Of a stretch of DNA of 64,000 bases, positions 26,371-34,753 are shown piece by piece; the first letter of the stretch is position 1, and each line of letters opens with the position of its first letter. Both the position numbers and the translations under genes were made by a program. The DNA is from Streptomyces sp. AP-93 (GTDB taxonomy: Bacteria > Actinomycetota > Actinomycetes > Streptomycetales > Streptomycetaceae): assembly GCF_022808175.1 (NCBI RefSeq), contig NZ_JALGBX010000027.1, forward strand, positions 62,001-126,000. The letters run 5' to 3'. The notes beneath the pieces were generated by a model. It ran no database searches, was not told the origin of the DNA, and saw only the letters and a list, made by a program, of their open reading frames with translations.

Positions 26371-27627
26371 TCAGAGCACCTCCACCATGGGTCCCGACAG
26401 CCGGTTGCGGCAGTCGAGGATCAGCGAGGCGTGCTCGGTGATCATCGGGTAGTCGAAGGAGTCGTGGTCCGTGAGCAGGACGACCACGTCGGCGGCGGCC
26501 AGCTCCTTGCGGGTCGGCTCCACCCGCGAGAGGCGGGCGTCGACCTTGATGCTCTCCACCACGTGGGGGTCGGCCGCGCGCACCTTGGCGCCCATGTCCA
26601 GGAGCAGCTGGGAGACCCGTACGGCCGGAGACTCCCGGGCGTCGCCGGTGTTCTTCTTGTACGCCAGTCCCAGGAGCAGGATCCGGGAGCCGTTGACCGA
26701 GCGGCGCTTGGCGTTGAGCGCGTCCATGACGCGGCGCGCCACGTACTCGGGCATGTGGCTGTTGATGTCGTTGGCCAGCTCCACGAAGCGGAAGTTCTGG
26801 CCGAGCTCGCGCTGCACCCGCCACGACAGGTACGAGGGGTCGATGGGCAGGCAGTGACCGCCGACGCCGGGGCCCGGGGTGAACTTCATGAAGCCGAACG
26901 GCTTGCTGGAGGCGGCCTCGATGGTCTGCCACACGTCGATGTCGAGGTGGCGGGCGAACATCGCTATCTCGTTGACCAGGGCGATGTTCACGTGCCGGAA
27001 GGTGTTCTCCAGCAGCTTCGCCAGCTCGGCCTCCTTGGGGGAGCGCACCGGCACCGTGGTGTCGACGAGGCCCGCGTAGAAGGTCTCCACGGCCTTGAGG
27101 GAGAGGGAGTTGACGCCGGAGACCACCTTCGGCGTCTGCTGGAACCCCCACACCTTGTTGCCGGGGTCGATGCGTTCGGGGCTGTAGCCGAGGTGGAAGT
27201 CCACGCCGGCCGTGAGGCCGGAACCGTCCTCCAGGATCGGGCCGAACAGCTCCTCGGTGGTACCGGGGTAGGTGGTCGACTCCAGCACGACAGTGGCTCC
27301 CGGCCGCAGGAAGCGGGCCAGGGTGTGCGCGGACTCCTCGATGTAGCGCAGGTCGGGGGCGCCGTCCTGCAGGGGGGTCGGGACGGTGACGACCGCGATG
27401 TCGAAGCCGCCGCAGTCCCGGGCCTGGTCACTGGCCTGGTACGTGCCCAGCTCCAGCGCCCGGCTCAGCCGTGCGCAGGAGACGTCCTCCACGTACGACT
27501 CGCCGGCGGCGAGGCTCTTGACCCGCCGCGCGTCCACGTCGTAGCCGACCACCTGGTGTCCGACCTCGGCGGCCCTGATGGCCAGCGGAAGGCCGACGTA
27601 TCCCTGTCCCACGACGACGACGCGCAT
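26371..27627 (-). CDS. wecC: Nucleotide-sugar dehydrogenase (WecC/WbpA type)
   Basis: The 418-residue enzyme oxidises C6 of a UDP-HexNAc to the uronic acid in two NAD-dependent steps. It has VVVVGQGYVGLPLAIR (residues 3-18), the central helix region KLLENTFRHVNIALVNE (about 205), the catalytic cysteine in GGHCLPIDPSY (about 255) and GLAYKKNTGDARESPA in the C-terminal domain (about 325). The sequence cannot tell UDP-ManNAc (WecC) from UDP-GlcNAc (WbpA) as substrate. The ATG at 27627 follows AGGAG and shares a base with the upstream stop (TGATG). Confidence 0.88.
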   Translation of the reverse strand: MRVVVVGQGYVGLPLAIRAAEVGHQVVGYDVDARRVKSLAAGESYVEDVSCARLSRALELGTYQASDQARDCGGFDIAVVTVPTPLQDGAPDLRYIEESAHTLARFLRPGATVVLESTTYPGTTEELFGPILEDGSGLTAGVDFHLGYSPERIDPGNKVWGFQQTPKVVSGVNSLSLKAVETFYAGLVDTTVPVRSPKEAELAKLLENTFRHVNIALVNEIAMFARHLDIDVWQTIEAASSKPFGFMKFTPGPGVGGHCLPIDPSYLSWRVQRELGQNFRFVELANDINSHMPEYVARRVMDALNAKRRSVNGSRILLLGLAYKKNTGDARESPAVRVSQLLLDMGAKVRAADPHVVESIKVDARLSRVEPTRKELAAADVVVLLTDHDSFDYPMITEHASLILDCRNRLSGPMVEVL

Positions 27628-28406
27628 CAGTGACTCCTGTTCGCGGAACCGGCAGACGGTGTGGACGGTGTGCGGCGGATGAGTTCCCGGACCGTCATGA
27701 GGAGGAAGGCGGCATTGGTGGTGAGGTAGCGCTTGCCGAGGCGGCGCGGTTCCTGGAGGGTCCGGTAGAACCATTCGAGCCCCATCCGCTGCCAGACCAG
27801 GGGGGCGCGCTTGGTGATGCCGGCCAGGATGTCGAAGGAGCCGCCGACGCCGTGCACCACGTGGGCGCCGGTGCGCTTGCCGTAGCCGGCGGTGAAGATC
27901 TCCTTCTTCGGCGAGGTCATGCCGAGGAACAGCATGCGGGCCCCGCTCGCGGCCACCGCGTCGGCGATCTCGCCCTGTTCGGAGTCCTCGAAGTAGCCGT
28001 TGCGGCTGCCCGCCACGCGCAGGGCGGGGAACCGCTCGGCGATCCGGCCCAGCATGAGGTCCAGTACGTCCTGCCGCGCTCCGAGCAGGTGGACGGGGAT
28101 CTCCGCGGTCTCCGCCGCTGCCAGCAGCCGCATGAACAGGTCGATTCCCGCGACCCGTTCGGGCAGCCGCACCCCGAGGACGCGGCCGGCCCACACCACG
28201 GCCTGGCCGTCGGCCAGGACCAGGTCGCAGCCGGCGACCGCCGCGGCGAGGCGGGGGTCGCGGCGCATGTTGACCAGCTTGGCGGCGTTGACCATGCCGA
28301 TCTCGATCTGCTCACCGCGCCGCACGGCGTCGAGGCAGCGCTGGACCGTCTCGTCCATGGTCAGGGGGTCGAGCGCCACTCCGAAGAGGGACTGTCTGTG
28401 GTTCAT
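27627..28406 (-). CDS. WecG/TagA/CpsF-family glycosyltransferase (GT26)
   Basis: The 259-residue enzyme contains the family hallmarks VNAAKLVNMRRDP (about residues 44-56), DGQAVVWAGR, FLGMTSPKKE and GVGGSFDILAG (about 190). Members transfer ManNAc or ManNAcA to undecaprenyl-PP-GlcNAc, the second step of wall teichoic acid or enterobacterial common antigen synthesis. Its neighbours WecB and WecC would supply such a donor. The start overlaps the upstream stop (ATGA). No priming phosphoglycosyltransferase (WecA/TagO) is in the window; it must be supplied elsewhere. Confidence 0.88.
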   Translation of the reverse strand: MNHRQSLFGVALDPLTMDETVQRCLDAVRRGEQIEIGMVNAAKLVNMRRDPRLAAAVAGCDLVLADGQAVVWAGRVLGVRLPERVAGIDLFMRLLAAAETAEIPVHLLGARQDVLDLMLGRIAERFPALRVAGSRNGYFEDSEQGEIADAVAASGARMLFLGMTSPKKEIFTAGYGKRTGAHVVHGVGGSFDILAGITKRAPLVWQRMGLEWFYRTLQEPRRLGKRYLTTNAAFLLMTVRELIRRTPSTPSAGSANRSH

Positions 28407-29572
28407 CTCCCGAGCCCCCCGAGCCAGGCGTGGAGCAGCCAGCCGAACTCGTAGGGCCTGCACTCGCGGTCCACCGCCAGGGGGCGGAAGATCCGGTCGA
28501 GCGGGGCCAGCCTGGCCCGCGGGGCGACCCGGGTGGTGAGTCCGCGGGCGGCGCGCACGGCCTTGGCGGGATCGCCGCGGTAGACCTTGCGCCAGGTGAC
28601 CCCGTACTCCTCGCGGATCATGGGCTCGCGCGGGGTGCCGTCGGGCCCGCTGATCTCGGGCACCTCCGTCATCCAGCGCAGACCCCGGCGGATCTGGGCG
28701 CCGAAGTCCGTGCCGCCCGCTTCGGCCAGGTCGAAGAGGGCCGTCGGGGCCATGGCGTGCTGGTGCACGCTGTAGACGGGGTAGCCCTCCACCACGCCGC
28801 CCGTGCGGGCGTCGTAGTGCCACCACCACTGTCCGCCGTCCCCCTGCAGGGCGCAGATCCGGGCGGCGCAGGCGTCGGCCGCCGCGAGGGCCTGCGGGTC
28901 CGGGGCGCTCGCGTGCAGCCGGGCCAGCGCCTGGAGCGGATAGGTCTGGTCGGCGAAGCAGGCCACGTGGGAGCGGTACCCGGGAACCAGCCCCGGCCCG
29001 GTGGCGTGCGGGAACAGCGGGCCGTCACCGATCCGGGCCGCCAGCAGGCGGTCGCGGGCGGCCGCCAGGCGGTACTCGACGTCGACCGAGGTCCGGGCCG
29101 CGGTGAGGGCGGAGAGCACCCAGGCGGCTTCCACGGTGTACTGCGGACGTCCGGGGACGTCCAGCTCGGCGACCCTCGCCACGGCGTCCGCGAGCTTGGG
29201 GTGGCCGGTCTCGGCCGCGGCCCAGGCGATGAGCGCGGCGTCGCCGAGGTTGGTCACCGCCGGCAGCCGTTCCACCAGCAGCGCCGTGAACTCCCCGGCG
29301 GTGCGGCCGTCGAAGAGGGCGTGCTGCCGCTCCTCGGGGAGGAACCGCGCGCCCAGCGCGGTGATGGCCGCGTACCGGGTGCTGGTACCGCGCCGTTCCA
29401 CGCTTCTCACGCCTTCGGGGGAGACGGTCCCCACCCGGGTGAAGACGAAGGTCTCCGCGCCCGGCAGGTACATCTCGGGCAGCCCCGCCTCGGCCAGTGT
29501 GAGCAGCCGCTCGGCGAGGGCGTGCAGCGACGGGTCCTCGTGGGCCAGTGCTTCTAATCGTCTGGCGGTCAC
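28403..29572 (-). CDS. Protein of unknown function, predicted alpha/alpha-barrel fold
   Basis: The 389-residue soluble protein is largely helical, with repeated helix-pair segments and conserved aromatic patches such as GGQWWWHYDARTGG (about residue 250), YPVYSVHQHAMAP and YEFGWLLHAWLGG at the C-terminus. This resembles (alpha/alpha)6 toroids of glycoside hydrolases, polysaccharide lyases and C5-epimerases, but no catalytic set is recognised. The GTG at 29572 overlaps the TGA of a preceding 25-codon ORF. It is the first large gene of the leftward operon. Confidence 0.7.
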   Translation of the reverse strand: MTARRLEALAHEDPSLHALAERLLTLAEAGLPEMYLPGAETFVFTRVGTVSPEGVRSVERRGTSTRYAAITALGARFLPEERQHALFDGRTAGEFTALLVERLPAVTNLGDAALIAWAAAETGHPKLADAVARVAELDVPGRPQYTVEAAWVLSALTAARTSVDVEYRLAAARDRLLAARIGDGPLFPHATGPGLVPGYRSHVACFADQTYPLQALARLHASAPDPQALAAADACAARICALQGDGGQWWWHYDARTGGVVEGYPVYSVHQHAMAPTALFDLAEAGGTDFGAQIRRGLRWMTEVPEISGPDGTPREPMIREEYGVTWRKVYRGDPAKAVRAARGLTTRVAPRARLAPLDRIFRPLAVDRECRPYEFGWLLHAWLGGLGR

Positions 29573-29646
29573 CGGTTCCCCACCCCGGTTCCCCGCGCGT
29601 CCTGTTCGCCCTGTATGTCCGAGCTGTAGCCGTACTGCTCCAACAC
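29569..29646 (-). CDS. Small ORF of 25 codons leading the polysaccharide operon
   Basis: A GTG at 29646 preceded by GAGGGGG at 5 bases opens a 25-residue ORF starting MLEQYGYSSDIQGEQ. Its TGA overlaps the GTG of the 389-residue gene (GTGA), the same coupling used throughout this operon. The peptide is acidic and hydrophilic with no membrane segment. It could be a leader peptide that couples translation, or a real small protein. No homologue is known to me. Confidence 0.45.
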   Translation of the reverse strand: MLEQYGYSSDIQGEQDARGTGVGNR

Positions 29647-30008
29647 ACCTACCCCCTCTGAATCGTTCCTAGGACAGACCCGGCGGTCGTCGTCCGGCGG
29701 AGGGGACTGCGCATGACGGTGCGCGTGCCCACGGTGTGATCCCCCGATGGCACGAGCGGTCCGGGCCCGCTGGATCCCCCTCCAGCGAAGTTCCGGATCG
29801 GGGCGCGCGCGGACGAGCGGCGGCGGACGGGCGCATGGTTCCGCGCCGGCCGTCACCTCGTCTGCGATTGCCCTCGTCGTGTACAACCCCCCACTGAACA
29901 CAGCCTGTTGCCTGCTCAGATCCCGTGTACAGGGACAAGGTATGCCCAAGGATGTTCATTGATTGTGGTTTTGAGGAAATGCCATTGACCCAAATTGCCG
30001 ACGTTGCG
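29647..30008. promoter_or_regulatory. Upstream region of the leftward polysaccharide operon
   Basis: No convincing gene is seen in these 360 bases. The block 29930-30000 is AT-rich for this genome (for example TTCATTGATTGTGGTTTTG) and is the likeliest promoter or leader of the leftward operon; it also lies just after the stop of the WbpD-like gene. Exact -35/-10 elements cannot be assigned. Confidence 0.4.
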
Positions 30009-30608
30009 TCAGGTGCGCTCGGCCAGCGTTCCGTCGGTCTCGTCGTGCAGGGCGCCGGTGCGCGGGCACTCCCAGATGCCCGCCTCGCCGTCGCGTTCCA
30101 CAAGGCGGACTCCGGCCCGGCCCACCCAGCCGATGCGCCGGGCGGGCACTCCGGCCACGAGCGCGAAGTCCGCTACGTCCCGCGACACGACCGCGCCGGC
30201 CGCGACGAGCGCCCACCGTCCGATCCGGACCCCCGCGACGCACACCGACCGGGCGCCCAGCGAGGCGCCCTCGGCCACCACGACCCCGGCCGCCTCCCAG
30301 TCGCCGCCGCGCTTCTGCCGGCCGTCGGGGTCGACGGCCCGCGGGTAGAAGTCGTTGGTGAGCACCGCGGCCGGGCCGATGAACACCCCGTCGCCGAGTT
30401 CGGCGGGCTCGTAGACCAGTGCGTAGTTCTGCAGTTTGACGTTGTCCCCGATCCGTACGCCGGGGCCGACGTACGCTCCGCGTCCCACGATGCAGTCGCG
30501 TCCGAGCCTGGCCTCCTCCCGCACCTGCGCCAGATCCCAGATGGTGGTCCCCTCCCCGAGTTCGGCCGTCTCGTCGACCTGGGAGGAGGGTTGAATTCGG
30601 ACACTCAC
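30009..30608 (-). CDS. WbpD/WlbB-like sugar-nucleotide N-acetyltransferase
   Basis: The 199-residue protein is a left-handed beta-helix of hexapeptide repeats (GTTIWDLAQVREEARLG, VGRGAYVGPGVRIGDNVKLQ), followed by LTNDFYPRA (about residues 86-94) and GVPARRIGWVG near the end. This arrangement matches WbpD/WlbB, which acetylate the 3-amino group of UDP-GlcNAc3NA. It supplies the one enzyme of that pathway missing from the two main operons. The GTG at 30608 has AAGGGGA 8 bases upstream. A palindrome lies about 40 bases upstream at 30645-30663. Confidence 0.85.
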   Translation of the reverse strand: MSVRIQPSSQVDETAELGEGTTIWDLAQVREEARLGRDCIVGRGAYVGPGVRIGDNVKLQNYALVYEPAELGDGVFIGPAAVLTNDFYPRAVDPDGRQKRGGDWEAAGVVVAEGASLGARSVCVAGVRIGRWALVAAGAVVSRDVADFALVAGVPARRIGWVGRAGVRLVERDGEAGIWECPRTGALHDETDGTLAERT

Positions 30609-30644
30609 GGGGCGGTCCCCTTACGGCTCGCGAGGCGTTCGGAT

Positions 30645-30663
30645 GTACCTCGCATTGAGGTAC
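30645..30663. promoter_or_regulatory. Candidate operator palindrome upstream of the WbpD-like gene
   Basis: Perfect 7-base arms GTACCTC and GAGGTAC are separated by 5 bases. The site is 37 bases before the GTG start at 30608, a usual place for a repressor site. Its outer GTAC/GTAC layout recalls the palindrome at 7275-7291. Confidence 0.4.
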
Positions 30664-30929
30664 GGAGGGAGCATATGCGGCATCGGCCCCGCTCGTGCCG
30701 GAGATCAACCGACTGTTCACGCAGTGGACTTGACGGCGCCTCGGCCGTGGCGGCGGCCCGGCCGTCTTAAGGTCGCCCGATCGCTTCCTTAAGTGGAACC
30801 TAAGGTTCGCGACCACCGCCCCGAATCGATCAAATGTCCGTTTCGGGGCGGCTAGCGTGCTGCCGCACCCGGAAACCCCCACCCCCCCGAAACCCCGAAC
30901 TCCCCCAGCAATTCAGAGGCAGGCACGCG
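30664..30929 (+). promoter_or_regulatory. Upstream region of the chitinase-like gene
   Basis: This gene-free stretch holds a perfect inverted repeat CTTAAGG/CCTTAAG (30766-30772 and 30787-30793) and a further TAAGG at about 30801. Such spaced repeats upstream of a chitinase are plausible regulator sites. No DasR-type TGGTCTAGACCA box is seen here. Confidence 0.4.
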
Positions 30930-32444
30930 ATGGGCAGCACGACCGGTCACCGGCGCAGGACGAGCACGAAAGCGAAGGCCGCGGGCGGGACGGCGGTGGC
31001 GGCGCTGATCGCGGCCGCCGCCTTCGCCTTCACGGGTACGGCCCAGGCCGCCTCGGTCGGCGCGGTCTACACCAAGTCGAGCTCCTGGAGCGGCGGTTAC
31101 ACCGGCACGTATGTGATCACCAACAACACGAGCCGGACGCAGACCAGCTGGACCCTGGAGTTCGACCTGCCCGCGGGCACGACGATCGACTCCCTGTGGA
31201 ACGGCTCGCACACGGTCAGCGGCCGCCGCGTCACCGTGAAGCCGGCGGCATGGAACAAGGAGCTGGCCGCGGGAGCCTCCGTCACGATCGGCTTCGTCAC
31301 GAGTGCGAGCGCACACCCCGGCAACCCGACGGACTGCCGGATCAACGGAGCGAAGTGCTCGGCGGGCCAAGGCACGACACCCCCGCCGGGCGGACGCCCC
31401 ACGGCCGCCCCGACCGCAGCCCCCACCGCCGTGCCCACGCCGGCGCCGACGGCCGGTACGAGCGCTCCGGCGACCCCCAGGCCCTCCGGCCCGCCGACCA
31501 AGCCCACCCCGCCCACCGCCACGACCCCGCCCGGGAGCGGCAATCCGGCCGTCGGCGCGCGCTTCGCGCCGTACGTGGACACCTCCCTCCACCCGGCCTA
31601 CGACCTGCTCGACACGGCGGCCAAGACCGGCGTCAAGGAGTTCCACCTCGCCTTCATCACCTCCGGCGGCGGCTGCGCGCCGCTCTGGGGCGGGGTCACC
31701 GAGCTCGGAAACGACAAGGTCGCCGCGCAGATCGGAGCCCTGCGGGCCAAGGGCGGCGACGTACGCGTCTCCTTCGGCGGCGCCGCCGGGCACGAACTGG
31801 CCCTGAACTGCGGCTCCGCACAGGAGCTGGCCGCCGCCTACGGCAAGGTCGTCGACCAGTACCGGCTGACCAAGGTCGACTTCGACATCGAGGGCGCGGC
31901 CCTGCCCGACACGGCCGCCAACACCCGCCGCGCCCAGGCCATCGCCCTCCTCCAGGCCGCCCTCCCCGGGCTGGACGTGGCCTTCACCCTGCCCGTGATG
32001 CCGGAGGGCCTCACCCAGCCGGGCGTGGCCCTGTTGGCGGATGCGAAGAAGGCGGGCGTGCGGATCCACGGCGTCAACATCATGGCCATGGACTACGGCC
32101 CCGCCTACAGCGGCGACATGGGCCGGTACGCGATCCAGGCCGCCACGGCCACGCAGGCCCAGCTCAAGGGAGTACTGGGCCTCTCCGACGCGGCGGCCTG
32201 GAAGACCGTCGCCGTCACCCCGATGATCGGCGTCAACGACGTCACGAGCGAGATCTTCACCCTCGCGGACGCCACCCAGCTCGTGGACTTCGCGAGCGAG
32301 AAGGGAATCGGCAGGCTGGCGATGTGGTCCGCGACCCGCGACAAGCAGTGCCCGGCCGGAGTCGTCAACTACGCCGACGCGACGTGCAGCTCGATCCTCC
32401 AGCAGCCCCTGGCCTTCACGAAGGCCTTCGGCGCCTTCCGCTAG
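30930..32444 (+). CDS. Secreted chitinase-like protein (CBM2 + GH18)
   Basis: The 504-residue protein has a twin-Arg-like basic N-terminus and a signal peptide cleaved near AQA-AS (about residue 41). A CBM2-type cellulose/chitin-binding module follows (about 42-145; SWSGGYTGTYVITNNT). A Pro/Thr/Ala linker (about 150-205) leads to a GH18 domain (about 210-500) with the catalytic signature VDFDIEG (about 311-317), its Glu being the acid/base. It should hydrolyse beta-1,4-GlcNAc polymers outside the cell. The ATG at 30930 is preferred to the ORF start at 30834 because it places the signal peptide at the N-terminus. It borders an acetamido-sugar polysaccharide locus. Confidence 0.9.
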   Translation: MGSTTGHRRRTSTKAKAAGGTAVAALIAAAAFAFTGTAQAASVGAVYTKSSSWSGGYTGTYVITNNTSRTQTSWTLEFDLPAGTTIDSLWNGSHTVSGRRVTVKPAAWNKELAAGASVTIGFVTSASAHPGNPTDCRINGAKCSAGQGTTPPPGGRPTAAPTAAPTAVPTPAPTAGTSAPATPRPSGPPTKPTPPTATTPPGSGNPAVGARFAPYVDTSLHPAYDLLDTAAKTGVKEFHLAFITSGGGCAPLWGGVTELGNDKVAAQIGALRAKGGDVRVSFGGAAGHELALNCGSAQELAAAYGKVVDQYRLTKVDFDIEGAALPDTAANTRRAQAIALLQAALPGLDVAFTLPVMPEGLTQPGVALLADAKKAGVRIHGVNIMAMDYGPAYSGDMGRYAIQAATATQAQLKGVLGLSDAAAWKTVAVTPMIGVNDVTSEIFTLADATQLVDFASEKGIGRLAMWSATRDKQCPAGVVNYADATCSSILQQPLAFTKAFGAFR

Positions 32445-32474
32445 CGCCCGCGGACGCCACGCGGCCGGGCCGGC

Positions 32475-34694
32475 TCAGGGGCTCGTGAGGATGACCAGGC
32501 GCTGGGTCGCGCGGGTCATCGCGACGTAGCGGTCGACGGCGCCTTCGATGCCCTCGCCGAAGGTGTCCGGGTCGATGAGGACGACCAGGTCGAATTCGAG
32601 TCCCTTCGACAGGGTGGGCGTCAAGGTGCGGACTCGGGGCGAAGCCGGGAACGCGGGGGCGTCCGCGGCGTCGGCGGCGATGACGCAGGCGACGCCGTCG
32701 GCCTGGGTGTCGAGCCAGTCGCCGAGGACCGCGGCCAGGTCCGCGACGCTGCCGTGCGTGACGGGGATGCCGCTGCTGCGGACGGAGGCCGGCACGTTCG
32801 CGTCGGGGAGTGCCGCGCGGATGGCCGGCTCCGCTTCGGCCATGACCTCTTCCGGGGTGCGGTAGTTGACGCTGAGGGAGGCCATGGTGATCCGGTCGAG
32901 CCCGGCCCGTTCGAGCCGCTCCCGCCACGACTCCGTGAACCCGTGCCGGGCCTGCGCGCGGTCCCCGACGATCGTGAAGCTCCGCGACGGACAGCGGGTT
33001 AGCAGCATCTGCCACTCGGCGTCGGTCAGTTCCTGCGCCTCGTCCACGATGATGTGGGCGAACGGGCCGGCGAGCAGGTCGGGTTCGGCGCCGGGCAGCG
33101 CGTCCCCGTCGATCAGCGCGTCCTGCAGATCCCGTCCGCGCAGCATCCCCACCGCGCCCTCGCTCTCGTCGATCTCGGTGTCCTGGAGCAGCCGGTCGAT
33201 GACGTCGGACCTGCGCGCACGCTCGGCGGCGACGGCGGCTTCGTGGCGGCGCTTGCGTACGGAGGCCTCGGCGTCGCCGAGCCGCTGCCGGGCCGCGTCC
33301 AGGATCGGCAGGTCCGACGCCGTCCAGGCCTGGGTGTCCGCGCGCTGGAGGAGGGCCACATCATCGGGACCGAGCCACGGGGCGCACTTGCGCAGGTAGG
33401 CGGGCACCGACCACAGGTCTCCGACGAGTTCGCCCGCGTCGAGCATCGGCCAGGCACGGTTGAGGGCGGTGATCAGGTCCCGGTCCTGGAGCAGCGAACG
33501 GCGCAGCAGCTGGGGCGATACGTCGCTGTCGTCCTTCTCCATCAGGATCGTGAGCAGCTCCTCCCGGATCTGGTCGCGCGCCTCGTTGTGCGGGGTGCCC
33601 GGTTCCACCGCCTCGAACGCGGCCGCCCAGTCGTCGGCGCCCAGCCAGATGTCGGACCAGTGGCTGGAGACCCTCATCCCCTCGGCGGGCGGCTCCTCGT
33701 AGATGCGGACCGCCGCCTCCACCGCCTTCACCAGGTCCGCGGAGGATTTGAGGACGGCCACGCGCGGGTCGGTCTCGACCCCGGCGTCGGCTCCCTCGGT
33801 GACGAGGTCGCGCAGGGTGCAGGTCTGTACGCCCTCCTCGCCGAGGCTGGGCAGCACGTCCGAGACGTAGGCCAGGTAGGGACGGCTCGGACCGACGAAC
33901 AGCACGCCGCCGCGACGGTGCCCGAGCCGGGGGTCGGAGTAGAGCAGGTGGGCGGTGCGGTGCAGGGCGACGACGGTCTTGCCCGTACCCGGACCGCCGT
34001 CGACGACGAGGGCGCCCCGGGATCCGGCCCGGATGATGGCGTCCTGGTCGGTCTGGATGGTGGCGAGCACGTCGCGCATCCGGGCCGACCGGTTGCCGCC
34101 GAGGCTGGCGATGAAGGCGGACTGGTCGTCGAGCGCGGCGCGCCCTTCGAGGCCGTCGGAGGCGAAGACCTCGTCCCAGTAGTCGCTGATCCGGCCGCGG
34201 GTCCAGCGGTACCTGCGACGGCTGGCCCGGCCCATCGGGACGGCGTGCGTCGCCGCGAAGAAGGGCTCGGCCGCGGGGGAGCGCCAGTCCAGCAGCAGCC
34301 GGTTCCCGGTGCTGTCGGTGAGGCCGAGGCGCCCGATGTACACGGGATCGGAACCGTCGGCGGGCACTATGTGCCCGAGGCACAGGTCCAGCCCGAAGCG
34401 CCGCAGGGTGCGCAGCCGGCTGGTCAGGCGGTGGATCTCCGCGTCGCGGTCCATCGCCTCCCGGCCGATGCCGCCGGGTGCCTTGCGCGTGGCTTCCAGG
34501 CGGTCGGACAGTTCGGCGATCGTCTGCTCCAGGCAGTGCGAGACGGCCGCGAAATGTCGTTCGTCGCCGTCGATCAGAGCCGGGTCGGCCTTGGGGGAGA
34601 GGTGGTCGGGAAGTTCGAACGCACTGGTGGCGGTCGTCATCGTCATCGACTCGACGGAACCGTGTGATCCATAAGCTGACATATCCGCACGCAC
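32475..34694 (-). CDS. helR: HelR/HelD-like RNA polymerase-recycling ATPase
   Basis: The 739-residue UvrD/Rep-like SF1 protein binds RNA polymerase rather than unwinding DNA. It has an N-terminal helical arm (about 45-100), Walker A GGPGTGKTVVALHR (about residue 232), Walker B VDEAQELTDAEW (about 558), SVNYRTPEEV (motif IV region, about 612) and a C-terminal AMTRATQRLVIL (motif VI). HelR proteins displace rifamycins from stalled RNA polymerase and give rifampicin tolerance. The assignment is strengthened by a rifamycin-associated element 60 bases upstream. GTG at 34694 has GGGAG upstream; internal ATGs at 34682 and 34646 are alternatives. It converges with the chitinase gene. Confidence 0.9.
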   Translation of the reverse strand: MRADMSAYGSHGSVESMTMTTATSAFELPDHLSPKADPALIDGDERHFAAVSHCLEQTIAELSDRLEATRKAPGGIGREAMDRDAEIHRLTSRLRTLRRFGLDLCLGHIVPADGSDPVYIGRLGLTDSTGNRLLLDWRSPAAEPFFAATHAVPMGRASRRRYRWTRGRISDYWDEVFASDGLEGRAALDDQSAFIASLGGNRSARMRDVLATIQTDQDAIIRAGSRGALVVDGGPGTGKTVVALHRTAHLLYSDPRLGHRRGGVLFVGPSRPYLAYVSDVLPSLGEEGVQTCTLRDLVTEGADAGVETDPRVAVLKSSADLVKAVEAAVRIYEEPPAEGMRVSSHWSDIWLGADDWAAAFEAVEPGTPHNEARDQIREELLTILMEKDDSDVSPQLLRRSLLQDRDLITALNRAWPMLDAGELVGDLWSVPAYLRKCAPWLGPDDVALLQRADTQAWTASDLPILDAARQRLGDAEASVRKRRHEAAVAAERARRSDVIDRLLQDTEIDESEGAVGMLRGRDLQDALIDGDALPGAEPDLLAGPFAHIIVDEAQELTDAEWQMLLTRCPSRSFTIVGDRAQARHGFTESWRERLERAGLDRITMASLSVNYRTPEEVMAEAEPAIRAALPDANVPASVRSSGIPVTHGSVADLAAVLGDWLDTQADGVACVIAADAADAPAFPASPRVRTLTPTLSKGLEFDLVVLIDPDTFGEGIEGAVDRYVAMTRATQRLVILTSP

Positions 34695-34753
34695 TGAGTG
34701 AATCTCCCATTTCAGCAGGTTCTGGCCTCGGTCCGCGATTTTGCCCCAGGCAG

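Noticed and set aside
7445..30608. Teichoic-acid cluster (because of TagA, WecB)
   Set aside because: No TagB/TagF-like glycerol- or ribitol-phosphate polymerase, TagD cytidylyltransferase or TarGH transporter is present, whereas Wzx, Wzy-like and Wzz-like genes are.
30009..32444. Chitinase as part of the polysaccharide operon
   Set aside because: It is transcribed away from the WbpD-like gene, with its own upstream region, so only proximity links them.
33054..34667. 537-codon plus-strand ORF opposite helR
   Set aside because: Composition is typical of an antisense frame, and helR motifs on the minus strand account for the sequence.
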